From SKPT01 sp040905445 (lineage in GTDB: Bacteria; Planctomycetota; Phycisphaerae; Phycisphaerales; Phycisphaeraceae), in the NCBI GenBank assembly GCA_040905445.1, contig JBBDRN010000007.1:1-64000 (forward strand): a stretch of 64,000 nucleotides of DNA, read 5' to 3'. Of the stretch, positions 50,901 through 59,469 are shown one piece after another (positions within the stretch are counted from its first letter, which is position 1; each line of letters begins with the position of its first letter). The notes below the pieces were generated by a model. That model ran no database searches, was not told the DNA's origin, and was given only the letters and a program-made list of their open reading frames with translations. The position numbers were made by a program, and so were the translations under genes.

Positions 50901-51860
50901 ATGTTGTCCAGGACCGACGCAACATTCCTGAACGCTCCCGCCAGCGACGCGCCCGCGGCCGGCAAGGTGGCGTTTGTCGGCGTGCCGTTCGACGCGCTGT
51001 CCACCGAGCGGGGCGGCTCCGCCGACGCGCCGGCTGCGCTGCGCCTCGCGTCGCACGGTGTTGGCCGGTACCGCGTCAGCACGGGCGAAGTCGTCGCGTG
51101 GCGCGAGCGGTGCGTGGATCTCGGCGACGTGACGGTCAACCGCTTCGACCCCGCCAGCAGTTTTGAGCCGGTCGTGGATGTGGTGGAGCGTTGCCTCGCC
51201 GCCGAGGCCGTGCCGCTGCTCGTCGGCGGCGATCACAGCCTGACCTACCCAGCGGTCACGGCGGCGGCGCAGCGTCACGCCGACCTGAGGCTGGTGCAGA
51301 TCGACGCCCACCACGACGCGACCGACCCGGCGCGGTGGCGTTGCCGCTACAACCACGGCACGTTCGTGCGCAATCTCATCGACGACGGCCGGCTCACCGG
51401 GCCGCGCGTGTTCCAGCTCGGCATCCGGGACTTTCAGTGGCACGAGAGCGGCGCGCTGTTTCTTCGGGAGCGCGCGGCGCGCGTCTTTCCGATGCACGAG
51501 ATCGATCGCCAGGGGTTCGCCCGCGTGTTCGCCGAACTGCTTACCGAGCTGCGCGAGGCGCCGCGGCAGCCGACCTACGTCACGTTCGACATCGACAGTC
51601 TCGACCCGGCGTTCGCTCCGGGCACGGGGGAGCACATGGGCGGCGGTTTGAGCTCGCGCGAGGCGCTGCACCTGGTGCGCGAGCTGTTCGACGGCTCGAT
51701 CCACATCGTCGCGGCGGACCTGGTCGAGGTCGTGCCGGTGCTTGACCCGACCGGCCGAACCTTGGCGCTGGCCAGCCAACTGCTTGCGCAGATGGCGGCC
51801 GGGCTGACGGGGGCCGGGCGGCCGCATGTCGCTTCTGCTCGCCATTCGGAGATCACCTGA
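50901..51860 (+). CDS. Ureohydrolase (agmatinase/arginase family)
   Basis: Predicted binuclear manganese enzyme that releases urea from a guanidino compound. The 319-residue product has all three metal-binding motifs: VGGDHSLTYP, QIDAHHDATD and TFDIDSLDPAFAPGTGE. The YNHGTFVRN loop resembles agmatinases and guanidinobutyrases more than arginases. The usual T-P-x-P-G after GTG is replaced by EHMGGGLSSRE, so the substrate may differ from agmatine. The ATG at 50901 has a GAGGGG site; the frame upstream is not protein-like. Its TGA overlaps the ATG of the next gene, so the two are translationally coupled. Confidence 0.85.
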   Translation: MLSRTDATFLNAPASDAPAAGKVAFVGVPFDALSTERGGSADAPAALRLASHGVGRYRVSTGEVVAWRERCVDLGDVTVNRFDPASSFEPVVDVVERCLAAEAVPLLVGGDHSLTYPAVTAAAQRHADLRLVQIDAHHDATDPARWRCRYNHGTFVRNLIDDGRLTGPRVFQLGIRDFQWHESGALFLRERAARVFPMHEIDRQGFARVFAELLTELREAPRQPTYVTFDIDSLDPAFAPGTGEHMGGGLSSREALHLVRELFDGSIHIVAADLVEVVPVLDPTGRTLALASQLLAQMAAGLTGAGRPHVASARHSEIT

Positions 51861-53059
51861 TGTGCCGCACCCCCGCCACCCCCGTCACCCCCGCCGCCAA
51901 GCCCGCCACCGCCGCCACGTCCGCGACGTCCGGGAGTCCATCACCGGCGCAGGAGTCGGCGGTCCTTGAGCTGAACCAGTTGCGCGAGCAGGGTGTTCCG
52001 CTGCTGCCGGTCAAGGTGCCGCGGCATTACCGCCGGCTCGTTGAGGCGGAGATCGCGGCGCTCGGCCGGACGGGCGGGCCGCTGCACGCGGTCGTCTATC
52101 CCAAGGCCGACCGCTTCAGCACGTTTGCGCCGGGAGAGGTGACGAACTTCGTCGAGGACTTCGGCCACATGCCGGCCGGGCTCGAGCGCGTCATCGTGCA
52201 TCGCTACCCCGCCAAGCTGCTCTACTTTCCCACCGACACGTGCGTTGGCCACTGCCAGTATTGCTTCCGCCCCGACATCACGGGCACGGACCCGGCCCGC
52301 AAGAACCGCCACCGCAACCTCGACGACGACGTGCTCGACCGCGTCGTCGACTATCTTGGCGCCCACCCGGGCGTGCGCGAGGTGATCTTCTCGGGCGGCG
52401 ATCCGCTGGCCTGCAAGGCCGACGCGCTGGACCACGCGCTGTCGCGCATCCTTGCCGTGCCGACCGTGCGATGGTGCCGGTTCCACACCAAGGCGCCACT
52501 GTTCGCGCCGGGGCTGCTGAGCGAACGGATGATCGAGGTGCTCGGCCGGCACCGTGTCAAGCTCGTCATCCACGCGGTGCATCCTTATGAGCTGGGTGAC
52601 GAGGTGGGCGAGCGGCTTGCCGAGGCGCGTCGGCACGACGTGCTGCTCTACAACCAGTTTCCGCTGCTGCGCGGCATCAACGATCACGCGGACGTGTTGC
52701 TTGAGCTGGCGTACCGCTGCGTCGATCTCGGCGTGCAGATGCTGACGATGTTCATCGCCGACCCGATCCGCTACGGGGCGACGTATCGGCTGCGGCTGCA
52801 GCGCGTCTTCGACCTGGCGGACGAGGTGTTCCTCCGCGGCGAGGGGTGGGTGAGCAACTTCCGCGTCTGCATGGACAGCCCGCTGGGCAAGGTCCGTCGC
52901 GAGCATGTCGTGGCACACGACCCGGATCGCGACGTGTACGTGTTTGAACGCGACTGCCGGCAGGTGACCTACCAGGACATTCCCGCGGCGATGGATGTGC
53001 CCACGCCCGCAGCGGACCTGCTCTACAACGGCACGCGCTTCGTGGCTGTCAGCCGCTGA
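51860..53059 (+). CDS. Radical SAM protein related to lysine 2,3-aminomutase
   Basis: The 399-residue product has the radical SAM cluster motif C-x3-C-x2-C (Cys128, Cys132, Cys135 in CVGHCQYCFRPD), FSGGDPLACKAD, and the aminomutase-style LLYNQFPLLRGINDHADVL. It ends in a segment aligned with the PLP lysine region: the usual GGGGK is replaced by DSPLGK (Lys344). That supports aminomutase ancestry but a different active site, so lysine, arginine or another amino acid could be the substrate. The first 35 residues are a Pro/Ala/Thr run encoded by the 9-base minisatellite (51867-51925). The 3' end overlaps the convergent fucosidase gene by 11 bases. A joint role with the overlapping ureohydrolase is inferred. 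Confidence 0.75.
   Translation: MCRTPATPVTPAAKPATAATSATSGSPSPAQESAVLELNQLREQGVPLLPVKVPRHYRRLVEAEIAALGRTGGPLHAVVYPKADRFSTFAPGEVTNFVEDFGHMPAGLERVIVHRYPAKLLYFPTDTCVGHCQYCFRPDITGTDPARKNRHRNLDDDVLDRVVDYLGAHPGVREVIFSGGDPLACKADALDHALSRILAVPTVRWCRFHTKAPLFAPGLLSERMIEVLGRHRVKLVIHAVHPYELGDEVGERLAEARRHDVLLYNQFPLLRGINDHADVLLELAYRCVDLGVQMLTMFIADPIRYGATYRLRLQRVFDLADEVFLRGEGWVSNFRVCMDSPLGKVRREHVVAHDPDRDVYVFERDCRQVTYQDIPAAMDVPTPAADLLYNGTRFVAVSR
51867..51925 (+). repeat. 9-base minisatellite at the start of the aminomutase-like gene
   Basis: CACCCCCGC/CACCCCCGT/CACCCCCGC units pass into CCGCCACCG variants, read as TPATPVTPAAKPATAATSAT. It is the longest run of this unit in the window. Confidence 0.65.
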
Positions 53060-54356
53060 GGAACAGCTCGATCACCGGCACGGCGACGTCGGGGCATGCG
53101 ACGGGCAGTTCGAGCGTCAGCGTGCCGGCGTCGCCCGCGGTTTGCGTGGTGCCCGCCTGCTGCGGCAGCGCTTCGCGCATCTTCAGCTCCGAGCCATCGT
53201 GCAGGAGCTGGGCGTAGACGACGCGCCCCGCGAAGCCGGGGAGGTGCAGGTGCTTGAACGGCCAGGCGAAGACGTGCACGTAGAGGCGGTGGGTCTCGGG
53301 GTTGTACGTCAGCCGACAGTCCTGCGGCGGGGCGAACGCGTCGGGGCCGCGGGTGCAGTCGTAGATGGATCGGTCATGGTGCTTCATCCAGCGGCCGAGG
53401 CCCGTGAGGCGGTCCAAAGCGCGTGGGTCGAACTCGCCGCGCGCCGTCGGGCCGACGTTGAGGAGCATGTTGCCGCCCTTGCTGACGCTGTCGACGAGCA
53501 TGCGCACGAGCATGGGCACGCTCTTCCAGCTCGCCTCGTCGCGGTGGTAGCCCCACGAGCCGGAGAACGTCTGGCAGGCTTCCCAGACGACGGGCTGGCC
53601 GTCGACGCGCAGCCAGTCGGTGGGCTGGTATTGCTCGGGCGTCTTGACGTCCCAGCCATCGGGCAGGTCGAGGCGGTCGTTGAGGACGATGTTGGGCTGC
53701 AGCTCGCGGACAAGGCGGTAGAGCTCGTCGCTGCGCCACGCGTCGCGGCCCTTGCCCTCGGGGCCGCGCCCCGGGAAGGAGAAGTCGAACCACATGATGT
53801 CGATCGGGCCGTAGCGCGTGAGCAGCTCGCGCGTCTGGCCATGCAGGTAGTCGGCGTAGCGTGATTGATCGCGCGAGGCGTTCATGCGCTGGCGCTCGTC
53901 GTCCGGCAGGTTGCGGTAGGGGCCCACGTACGGGTCGACGAGGTAGTCGGGGTGGTGCCAGTCGATGAGCGAGTGGTAGAAGCCGATGCGCAGGCCGCGG
54001 CTGCGGAACGCGTCGACGAGCGGGCCGATGAGGTCGCGGCCGGCGGGGGTGTTGGGGGCCTTGTAGTCGGTCAGGTCGCTGTCCCAGAGGCAGAAGCCCT
54101 CGTGGTGCTTGGTGGTGACGACGACGTAGGTCATGCCAGCGGCGGCGGCGGCGTCGGCCCAGGCCTCGGGGTCATAGAGGTCGGGGTCGAAGCGCGCGAA
54201 GTAGCGCTGCTCGTACTGCTCGGCGGGGATCTCTTCGTGGTGCTGGAGCCACTCGTGGCGGGCACCCATGGCGTAGAGGCCCCAGTGGATGAACAGGCCG
54301 AAGCGGCCGCGCGTGAACCAGGACGTGTCGCCGGGAGTGGGTGTGGTTTCGAGCAT
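53049..54356 (-). CDS. Alpha-L-fucosidase (GH29)
   Basis: Predicted retaining alpha-L-fucosidase, 435 residues, with no signal peptide, so cytoplasmic. Family features: RFGLFIHWGLYAMGARHEW near the start, VVTTKHHEGFCLWDS, GLRIGFYHSLIDWHHPDY, then DIMWFDFSFPG (about 189-199) with the nucleophile aspartate, and PMLVRMLVDSVSKGGNMLLNVGPT. A C-terminal beta domain is present but short. It starts 12 bases after the stop of the upstream aldolase gene, so the two form an operon. Fucose released here is not obviously fed to a fucose pathway in this window. Confidence 0.93.
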   Translation of the reverse strand: MLETTPTPGDTSWFTRGRFGLFIHWGLYAMGARHEWLQHHEEIPAEQYEQRYFARFDPDLYDPEAWADAAAAAGMTYVVVTTKHHEGFCLWDSDLTDYKAPNTPAGRDLIGPLVDAFRSRGLRIGFYHSLIDWHHPDYLVDPYVGPYRNLPDDERQRMNASRDQSRYADYLHGQTRELLTRYGPIDIMWFDFSFPGRGPEGKGRDAWRSDELYRLVRELQPNIVLNDRLDLPDGWDVKTPEQYQPTDWLRVDGQPVVWEACQTFSGSWGYHRDEASWKSVPMLVRMLVDSVSKGGNMLLNVGPTARGEFDPRALDRLTGLGRWMKHHDRSIYDCTRGPDAFAPPQDCRLTYNPETHRLYVHVFAWPFKHLHLPGFAGRVVYAQLLHDGSELKMREALPQQAGTTQTAGDAGTLTLELPVACPDVAVPVIELFLSG

Positions 54357-54368
54357 GACGTGCGTTTC

Positions 54369-55133
54369 CTAGTTGCGGAAGGGCGCCACCGCGGCCGCGG
54401 CGTCGCGCATGCCGCTGGCGACCATGCCGCCGTCGGAGCCAAGGGCGACGAAGCTGTAACCACGGGCGAGGGTGGGCTTGAGCATCGCTTGCGAAGGCAG
54501 CAGGATGCCCGCCGCCTTGCCCGCGCTGCGCGCCGCGTCGGCGACGTGGTCGAGCGCAGCGGTGAAGCGCTCGTGGTCGTACTGGCCCTGGATGCCCATC
54601 GACGTCGTCAGATCGAGCGGGCCGACGAAGATAACGTCCACGCCTTCGACGCCGGCGATCGCGGCGACGTTGTCGACGGCCTCGGACGTCTCGATCTGCA
54701 CGATCGTCAGCAGCTCGTGGCTGGCGGCGCTGAAGTAGGCGTCGAAGTCGACGCCGAAGCTCGAGGCGCGGTTGAGCCGGGCGACGCCGCGCACGCCGGC
54801 GGGCGGGTAGCGCATGGCGCGGGCGGCGCGCTCGGCTTCGTCGCCGGTGTTGACGTAAGGCACCATGACACCGGACGCGCCGAGGTCGAGCACGCGCTTG
54901 AAGCGGGCAGGGTCGTTGCACGCGATGCGCACGATGCCCGCCGCGGGCGTGGCGTCGACGGCCTGAAGCTGATGGACGAGCTCGCTCTGGTCGCCCGCGC
55001 CGTGCTCCATGTCGATGAGCACCCAGTCGAGGCCCGCGAGGCCCGCCATCTCCACCGTCAGGCTCGAGCCGAGGTTGCACCACGTGCCGAACAGCCGGGC
55101 CCCGGCCAGGACCTGCTTGCGGATGAGCTTCAT
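54369..55133 (-). CDS. HpcH/HpaI family aldolase (2-dehydro-3-deoxyglucarate aldolase-like)
   Basis: A class II, metal-dependent pyruvate aldolase of 254 residues. Motifs: FGTWCNLGSSLTVEMAGLAGLDWVLIDMEHG, GVMVPYVNTGDEAERAARAMRYPPAGVRG, LLTIVQIETSEAVDN with the metal-ligand glutamate, and DVIFVGPLDLTTSMG. This is the profile of GarL/2-keto-3-deoxysugar-acid aldolases. The divergent glucarate-dehydratase-like gene would supply 5-dehydro-4-deoxyglucarate or a related 2-keto-3-deoxy acid as substrate. TAGCGT ends eight bases before the ATG, matching the leaderless pattern, although it is a weaker hexamer than at mnmG. Confidence 0.88.
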   Translation of the reverse strand: MKLIRKQVLAGARLFGTWCNLGSSLTVEMAGLAGLDWVLIDMEHGAGDQSELVHQLQAVDATPAAGIVRIACNDPARFKRVLDLGASGVMVPYVNTGDEAERAARAMRYPPAGVRGVARLNRASSFGVDFDAYFSAASHELLTIVQIETSEAVDNVAAIAGVEGVDVIFVGPLDLTTSMGIQGQYDHERFTAALDHVADAARSAGKAAGILLPSQAMLKPTLARGYSFVALGSDGGMVASGMRDAAAAVAPFRN

Positions 55134-55205
55134 GGCGGGCTACGCTATGACAACTCGTCGCCCGCGGCAAGCCCTGCCGCACATGGTCACATCAAGGAGC
55201 GGAGC

Positions 55206-56477
55206 GTGAAGATTACCGCGATGCACGTCACGCCGATCGCGATCACCGATCCGCCGCTGCTCAACGCGGCCGGGCTGCATGCGCCGTACGCGCTGCGCAC
55301 GGTGGTGGAGCTGGTGACGGACGACGGCGTCAGCGGCGTGGCGGAGGTGCCGGGGAGCGACGGCACGCGGGCGGCGCTTGGTGCGGCGCGGGACGTCGTG
55401 CTGGGCCGCGACCCGTTCCATCTTCGCCCGCTGCTGATGGAGCTTGAGCGGAAGCTCGACGCGGAGGCGGACGGCCGATGGGGGCGGGGCAATCGCGTGC
55501 AGGCCCAGAGCGCGGTGGATGTGGCCTGCTACGACATCATGGGCAAGGCGGTGGGGCGGCCGGTGGTCGATCTGCTGGGCGGGCCGGTGCGCGAGCGCGT
55601 GCCGTTCTCGGCGTATCTGTTCTACAAGCACGAAGGCGCGGGTGGCGCGCTCGGCTTCGACACCGACCCAGCCGCGTCAGGCTGGAGCGATGCGCGCCAG
55701 CAGCAGGCATTGACGCCCGATGAGCTTGTCGCGCAGGCGAGGGCGATGGTGGACGCGTTCGGCTTCAAGTCGCTCAAGCTCAAGGGCGGCGTCTTCGAGC
55801 CGGCCATCGAGGTGGCGACGATCCACGCGCTGCGCGACGCGTTCGGGCCGGACGTGCCGCTGCGCATCGACCCCAACGCCATCTGGCAGGTTGACACCGC
55901 CATCACGTGGGGCCGGAAGATGCAGGGCGTGCTCGAATATTACGAAGACCCGGTGCGCGGGCAGGCGAGCATGGCCGCCGTGCGCGAAGCGATCGACATC
56001 CCCATGGCGACGAACATGTGCACGACGTCGTTCGCGCACATCCCGGAGAGCATCCGCGTCGGCTCGGAGGACATCATCCTCGCCGACCATCACGCGTGGG
56101 GCGGGCTGACGGCGTCGATGGAGCTTGGCCGCCTGTGCATGACGTTCGGGCGCAAGCTGTCGATGCATTCCAACAGCCACCTGGGCATCTCGCTGGCGGC
56201 GATGACGCACCTCGCGGCCGCGCTGCCCGCGCTCAGCTACGCCGCCGACACGCACTACCCGTGGCAGAGCGACGAGGTCATCACCCGCGGGCGCTTCGAG
56301 TTCGAGGATGGCGAGCTGGCCGTGCCCACGGCCCCGGGCCTCGGCGTCGAGCTCGACCGCGAGGCGCTCGCGCGGCTGCACGAGAACTACCTCGCGTGCG
56401 GCCTGACGCGCCGCAACGACGAGGCCGAGATGCAGAAGGTGCAGCCTGGCTGGCGCTTCGAGCCCACGCGGTGGTAG
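55206..56477 (+). CDS. gudD: Glucarate dehydratase-like enolase-superfamily enzyme
   Basis: Predicted acid-sugar dehydratase, 423 residues. The glucarate dehydratase pattern is complete: K-x-K in SLKLKGG (Lys191, Lys193), metal ligands in LRIDPNA (Asp222) and YYEDP (Glu247), ATNMCTTSF, and the catalytic histidine in MHSNSHLGISLA (His321). The GTG at 55206 is taken as the start: AAGGAG lies six bases before it, and the following KITAMHVTPIAITDPPLL is the normal first strand. The internal ATG at 55221 would cut that strand. It is divergent from the aldolase-fucosidase operon with 72 bases between starts, so shared regulation is plausible. Confidence 0.92.
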   Translation: MKITAMHVTPIAITDPPLLNAAGLHAPYALRTVVELVTDDGVSGVAEVPGSDGTRAALGAARDVVLGRDPFHLRPLLMELERKLDAEADGRWGRGNRVQAQSAVDVACYDIMGKAVGRPVVDLLGGPVRERVPFSAYLFYKHEGAGGALGFDTDPAASGWSDARQQQALTPDELVAQARAMVDAFGFKSLKLKGGVFEPAIEVATIHALRDAFGPDVPLRIDPNAIWQVDTAITWGRKMQGVLEYYEDPVRGQASMAAVREAIDIPMATNMCTTSFAHIPESIRVGSEDIILADHHAWGGLTASMELGRLCMTFGRKLSMHSNSHLGISLAAMTHLAAALPALSYAADTHYPWQSDEVITRGRFEFEDGELAVPTAPGLGVELDREALARLHENYLACGLTRRNDEAEMQKVQPGWRFEPTRW

Positions 56478-56556
56478 GCGGCGGCTTTTGACGGCCCGGG
56501 GGCCGCGGCGGTAAGTTCATGTTGCCGGCATCGCCCTCGATCAATCTGGGGACCCC

Positions 56557-57465
56557 ATGAGCGAACACGACAGCGGCAACGGCCCGCGGACCGACGCGCA
56601 GCCCGGCGAGCAGCCGGCCTGGCCGTTCGAACCCCCCGCGCCGGCGGGTGACGCGGACGGCCTCCAGCCGCCCGAGCCGGGCGAGCCGATCACGACCGGC
56701 GACCTGCTCCGCCGAACCTTCCGCGCCTTTGGCCGGCACTTCGGCGCGTTCTTCGTCCTGACGCTCTTGGTGCTGCTACCCAGCATCCTCATCGAGCTAC
56801 TGCTCGACCTGCGGCTGATGCGCGAGGGCGTGCCGATGCGGCAGGGGTACCCGGTTCATCCCGCCTGGTGGACGGCCGGCACCACGTTCAACGACACCTT
56901 TCTCGTCACGCTGCTGACGTACGTCGCGCAGGCGATCATCATCACCGCCACGGTCAACCAGATGCGCGGGCGGCCGATCCGCATGGGTGAAGCGATCGCC
57001 ACCGCGCTGCGGCGCTTCCTCTCCGTGATCGGCGCGGCGATCCTGCTGTCGATCGTCATCGGCGTCGGCTTCGTCTGCCTGGTCATCCCCGGCATCATCT
57101 TCGCGTGCCTGTTTTTTGTGACGCTCCCGGCCATCGTGATGGAGCAGGTCGGTCCGATCGAGGGCATGCGCCGCAGCGTCGAGCTGACCCGGGGCTACCG
57201 TTTCAAGATCTTCGGCGCAGCGGTCGTCCTCTGGCTGCCCGCCATCGCGTTGCTCGTCTGCCTCGGCGCCTTCGGCCCGGACGTGATCGCCATGGGCGGT
57301 GCCGGGACGGAGATGGGCCCCAACTTCGTGATGCTGGCGATCGGCTGGGCGGTGACGATCATCATGACCATGCTCCTGGCCATCCTCGCCGCGGTCTTCT
57401 ACGCCCGGGCGCGCGATGTGCATGAGGGCATGGACCTCGAGCAGCTCGCCGCCGTCTTCCGCTGA
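56557..57465 (+). CDS. Multi-pass membrane protein (YciC/glycerophosphodiesterase-membrane-domain-like)
   Basis: A 302-residue inner-membrane protein. A proline-rich cytoplasmic leader of about 45 residues precedes five or six hydrophobic segments (FGAFFVLTLLVLLPSILIEL, VIGAAILLSIVIGVGFVCLV, FGAAVVLWLPAIALLVCLGA, AIGWAVTIIMTMLLAILAAV). The segments GIIFACLFFVTLPAIVMEQ and GPIEGMRRSVELTRGYRFKIF are the recognisable core of the YciC-like family. The function of the family is not established. The ATG follows GGGGACCCC. It starts ten bases before the DUF4129 gene, so it is probably the first gene of the MoxR operon. Confidence 0.75.
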   Translation: MSEHDSGNGPRTDAQPGEQPAWPFEPPAPAGDADGLQPPEPGEPITTGDLLRRTFRAFGRHFGAFFVLTLLVLLPSILIELLLDLRLMREGVPMRQGYPVHPAWWTAGTTFNDTFLVTLLTYVAQAIIITATVNQMRGRPIRMGEAIATALRRFLSVIGAAILLSIVIGVGFVCLVIPGIIFACLFFVTLPAIVMEQVGPIEGMRRSVELTRGYRFKIFGAAVVLWLPAIALLVCLGAFGPDVIAMGGAGTEMGPNFVMLAIGWAVTIIMTMLLAILAAVFYARARDVHEGMDLEQLAAVFR

Positions 57466-57475
57466 AGCAAATCCC

Positions 57476-58216
57476 ATGGCTCAACGCTTCGCCATCGTGC
57501 TCGCCCTGCTGCTCGCCCTGCCCGCCGCGGCGGCGGGCGACGATGCCGCGGAGATCGCCCGGCGGGTGCATCGTGATGGCGGGTACCCGCGGCAGCTCTA
57601 TGTCCAGGACGACGCCGGCGGCGTGCCGCAGCTCGTCCTGGGGCCGGGGAGCGATGACGCCGACGACCTGCCCGGCGACGCGCGCGACGCGACGAGCGCG
57701 GGCGGCGATGACGGGCGGGGCTTCGGCCTCTGGCCGCGCAGCACCGGTCTCAGCCGCGTGCTGGCGCAGGTGCTGTTGATCCTCACCGTCGCGATGCTCA
57801 TCGGCTTCGCGCTCTGGCTGCTGCTGGCGAAGCGTTCGCGGGCCTCGTCGCCGGGCGCGGCGGCCGCCGCCCAGCGGGACGGAGCCGGCGACGATCCGGC
57901 CGGACCCGTGGTCGATGACGCCGCCGACCCCGACGCGCTGGCGCAGCGCGGGCGGGTCAACGAGGCGATGCGGCTGTTGCTGTTGCGGGCGCTCGAGGCT
58001 GCCGGCTGGTGTGCCGAGGGTGACGGCCGCAGCCGCACCGCGCGCGAGGTGGTCGCGGGGCTGGGCGCGCACCACCCCGGCCGCACGCCGCTGCAGCAGA
58101 TCGTCCGGGCGGTCGAGATCGTGCGCTTCGGTGGCGCGGACGCCAGCCGCGACGATTACGAGGCGGCGAAGGCGCGGCTGGCGGAGATGTTGACACAATC
58201 ACGAGGCGGGCCATGA
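57476..58216 (+). CDS. DUF4129 domain membrane protein
   Basis: The 246-residue product has a signal peptide (RFAIVLALLLALPAAAAG), a periplasmic region (EIARRVHRDGGYPRQLYV), one transmembrane helix at about residues 97-119 (LAQVLLILTVAMLIGFALWLLL) and a cytoplasmic DUF4129 tail (GRVNEAMRLLLLRALEAAGWC, SRTAREVVAGLG, LQQIVRAVEIVRFGG). In actinobacteria and planctomycetes DUF4129 proteins accompany MoxR and DUF58 genes. Its stop overlaps the next ATG by four bases. Confidence 0.8.
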   Translation: MAQRFAIVLALLLALPAAAAGDDAAEIARRVHRDGGYPRQLYVQDDAGGVPQLVLGPGSDDADDLPGDARDATSAGGDDGRGFGLWPRSTGLSRVLAQVLLILTVAMLIGFALWLLLAKRSRASSPGAAAAAQRDGAGDDPAGPVVDDAADPDALAQRGRVNEAMRLLLLRALEAAGWCAEGDGRSRTAREVVAGLGAHHPGRTPLQQIVRAVEIVRFGGADASRDDYEAAKARLAEMLTQSRGGP

Positions 58217-59469
58217 GCGAGGTGCTGATCGCCCCCGTGGTGCGCCGCGTCGTCGTGGGCCTGGGCGTGGTCTCGTTCATCGCCACGATCGCCCTGCTGC
58301 TGTATGGCAGCACGCTCGCCGACCCGCGCGGGCAGGGCCGCGACTCCTACGCCCGCGGCGTCCTGGGCCACCGCGCGCTGTTTGAGACGCTCGAAGCGAT
58401 CGGCTACGACGTCCGCCGGGCACGCGCCGGCCACTTCACCATCATCCGCGAGCCGCTGCTGCTGATCGACCCCGAGGCCCCCGATGCGCGTGTGGGCGAC
58501 ACGCGACATCAGCTCGCCGACGTCGTCGCCGATCGCGCCGAGGCCGGCCTGACAACGATCGTCGTGCTGCCCAAGTGGGTGCAGTCCGTGATGTCGGGCC
58601 ACGGTGAGCTTGTCGTCTCGCCGGGGCCTCGCGACTGGGCGCAGGCGGTGCTCGACCATGCACTCGGCGAGCGTTCGGCGACCGTGCGGCGGGGCGGCTC
58701 GGCGAGGCCCAACGCGGGTGAGCGGATGCACGACGGCGCGCTGGGCCGATTCGCGATCGACCTGCCGCGGCCGCAGTCCATCGCCGTCGAAGGCGGCGGG
58801 GTCGAGGTTCTGCTCGGCCCGCGCGACAGCGCGGCGATCGTTCGCGGGCGCGACGGGCGCGTCATCGTCGTCGCCGACCCCGGCCTCGCCCACAACGCGA
58901 CCGTTCATCTTTCGGATCACGCCCGCATCTGGCACAGCCTGCTCGGTGAGCTGCTGGGGGTGGACGCGGTGGCGATCGACGAGGTGTTTCACGGCCACGG
59001 GCGGCGGCCTTCGCTGCGGGCCGCGATGGGGCGCTTCCCCGCGGTGCTGCTCGCAATTCACGGCCTGACGCTGGGGCTGCTCGTGGCGCTGGCGGGCAGT
59101 CGACGCTTCGGCCCGCCGCTGAGCGCGGAGCGGCCGTACGGCCGGGGCCCGCGCGAAGCTGTCCGCGTCGCCGCCGCGCTGCTCGTCGCCGGCTGTTCGC
59201 CGCGCACGCTGGCGCGGCGATACGTCGAGCAGGTGATCGTCGACCTCACCAACCGGCTCGGCACCGCCGATGCGGACGAGGTGGACGAGCGCGCCCAGGC
59301 GCTTGACGAGCTTGCGGAGCGCCGGGGCGACGCGATCCGCGCCAGCCGGTGCCTCGCCGCGGCGCGCGCCGCCGGCTCCGGCGCGGCCGCGCTGGACATC
59401 GCCCGCGACGCCCAGGCCCTGTATCGTCTGGAGCACATGCCACGCGAGTCCCCGCACGGGAGCCCTTGA
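58213..59469 (+). CDS. DUF4350 domain membrane protein
   Basis: A 418-residue protein with a membrane helix near the N-terminus (VVVGLGVVSFIATIALLLYG). A periplasmic or cytosolic DUF4350 domain follows (SYARGVLGHRALFETLEAIGYDVRRAR, PLLLIDPEAP, TIVVLPKW), then a second helix at about residues 276-297 (FPAVLLAIHGLTLGLLVALAG). The LGHRALFETLEAIGYDV segment is diagnostic of DUF4350, which is related to the GldG/ABC-accessory fold. It overlaps DUF4129 upstream (ATGA) and MoxR downstream (TGATG), confirming one tightly packed operon. Confidence 0.8.
   Translation: MSEVLIAPVVRRVVVGLGVVSFIATIALLLYGSTLADPRGQGRDSYARGVLGHRALFETLEAIGYDVRRARAGHFTIIREPLLLIDPEAPDARVGDTRHQLADVVADRAEAGLTTIVVLPKWVQSVMSGHGELVVSPGPRDWAQAVLDHALGERSATVRRGGSARPNAGERMHDGALGRFAIDLPRPQSIAVEGGGVEVLLGPRDSAAIVRGRDGRVIVVADPGLAHNATVHLSDHARIWHSLLGELLGVDAVAIDEVFHGHGRRPSLRAAMGRFPAVLLAIHGLTLGLLVALAGSRRFGPPLSAERPYGRGPREAVRVAAALLVAGCSPRTLARRYVEQVIVDLTNRLGTADADEVDERAQALDELAERRGDAIRASRCLAAARAAGSGAAALDIARDAQALYRLEHMPRESPHGSP

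Noticed and set aside
53865..55205. N-terminal extension of about 447 codons to the glucarate-dehydratase-like protein
   Set aside because: It is antisense to the fucosidase and aldolase genes. The family's first strand begins right after the GTG at 55206, which has a good ribosome site.
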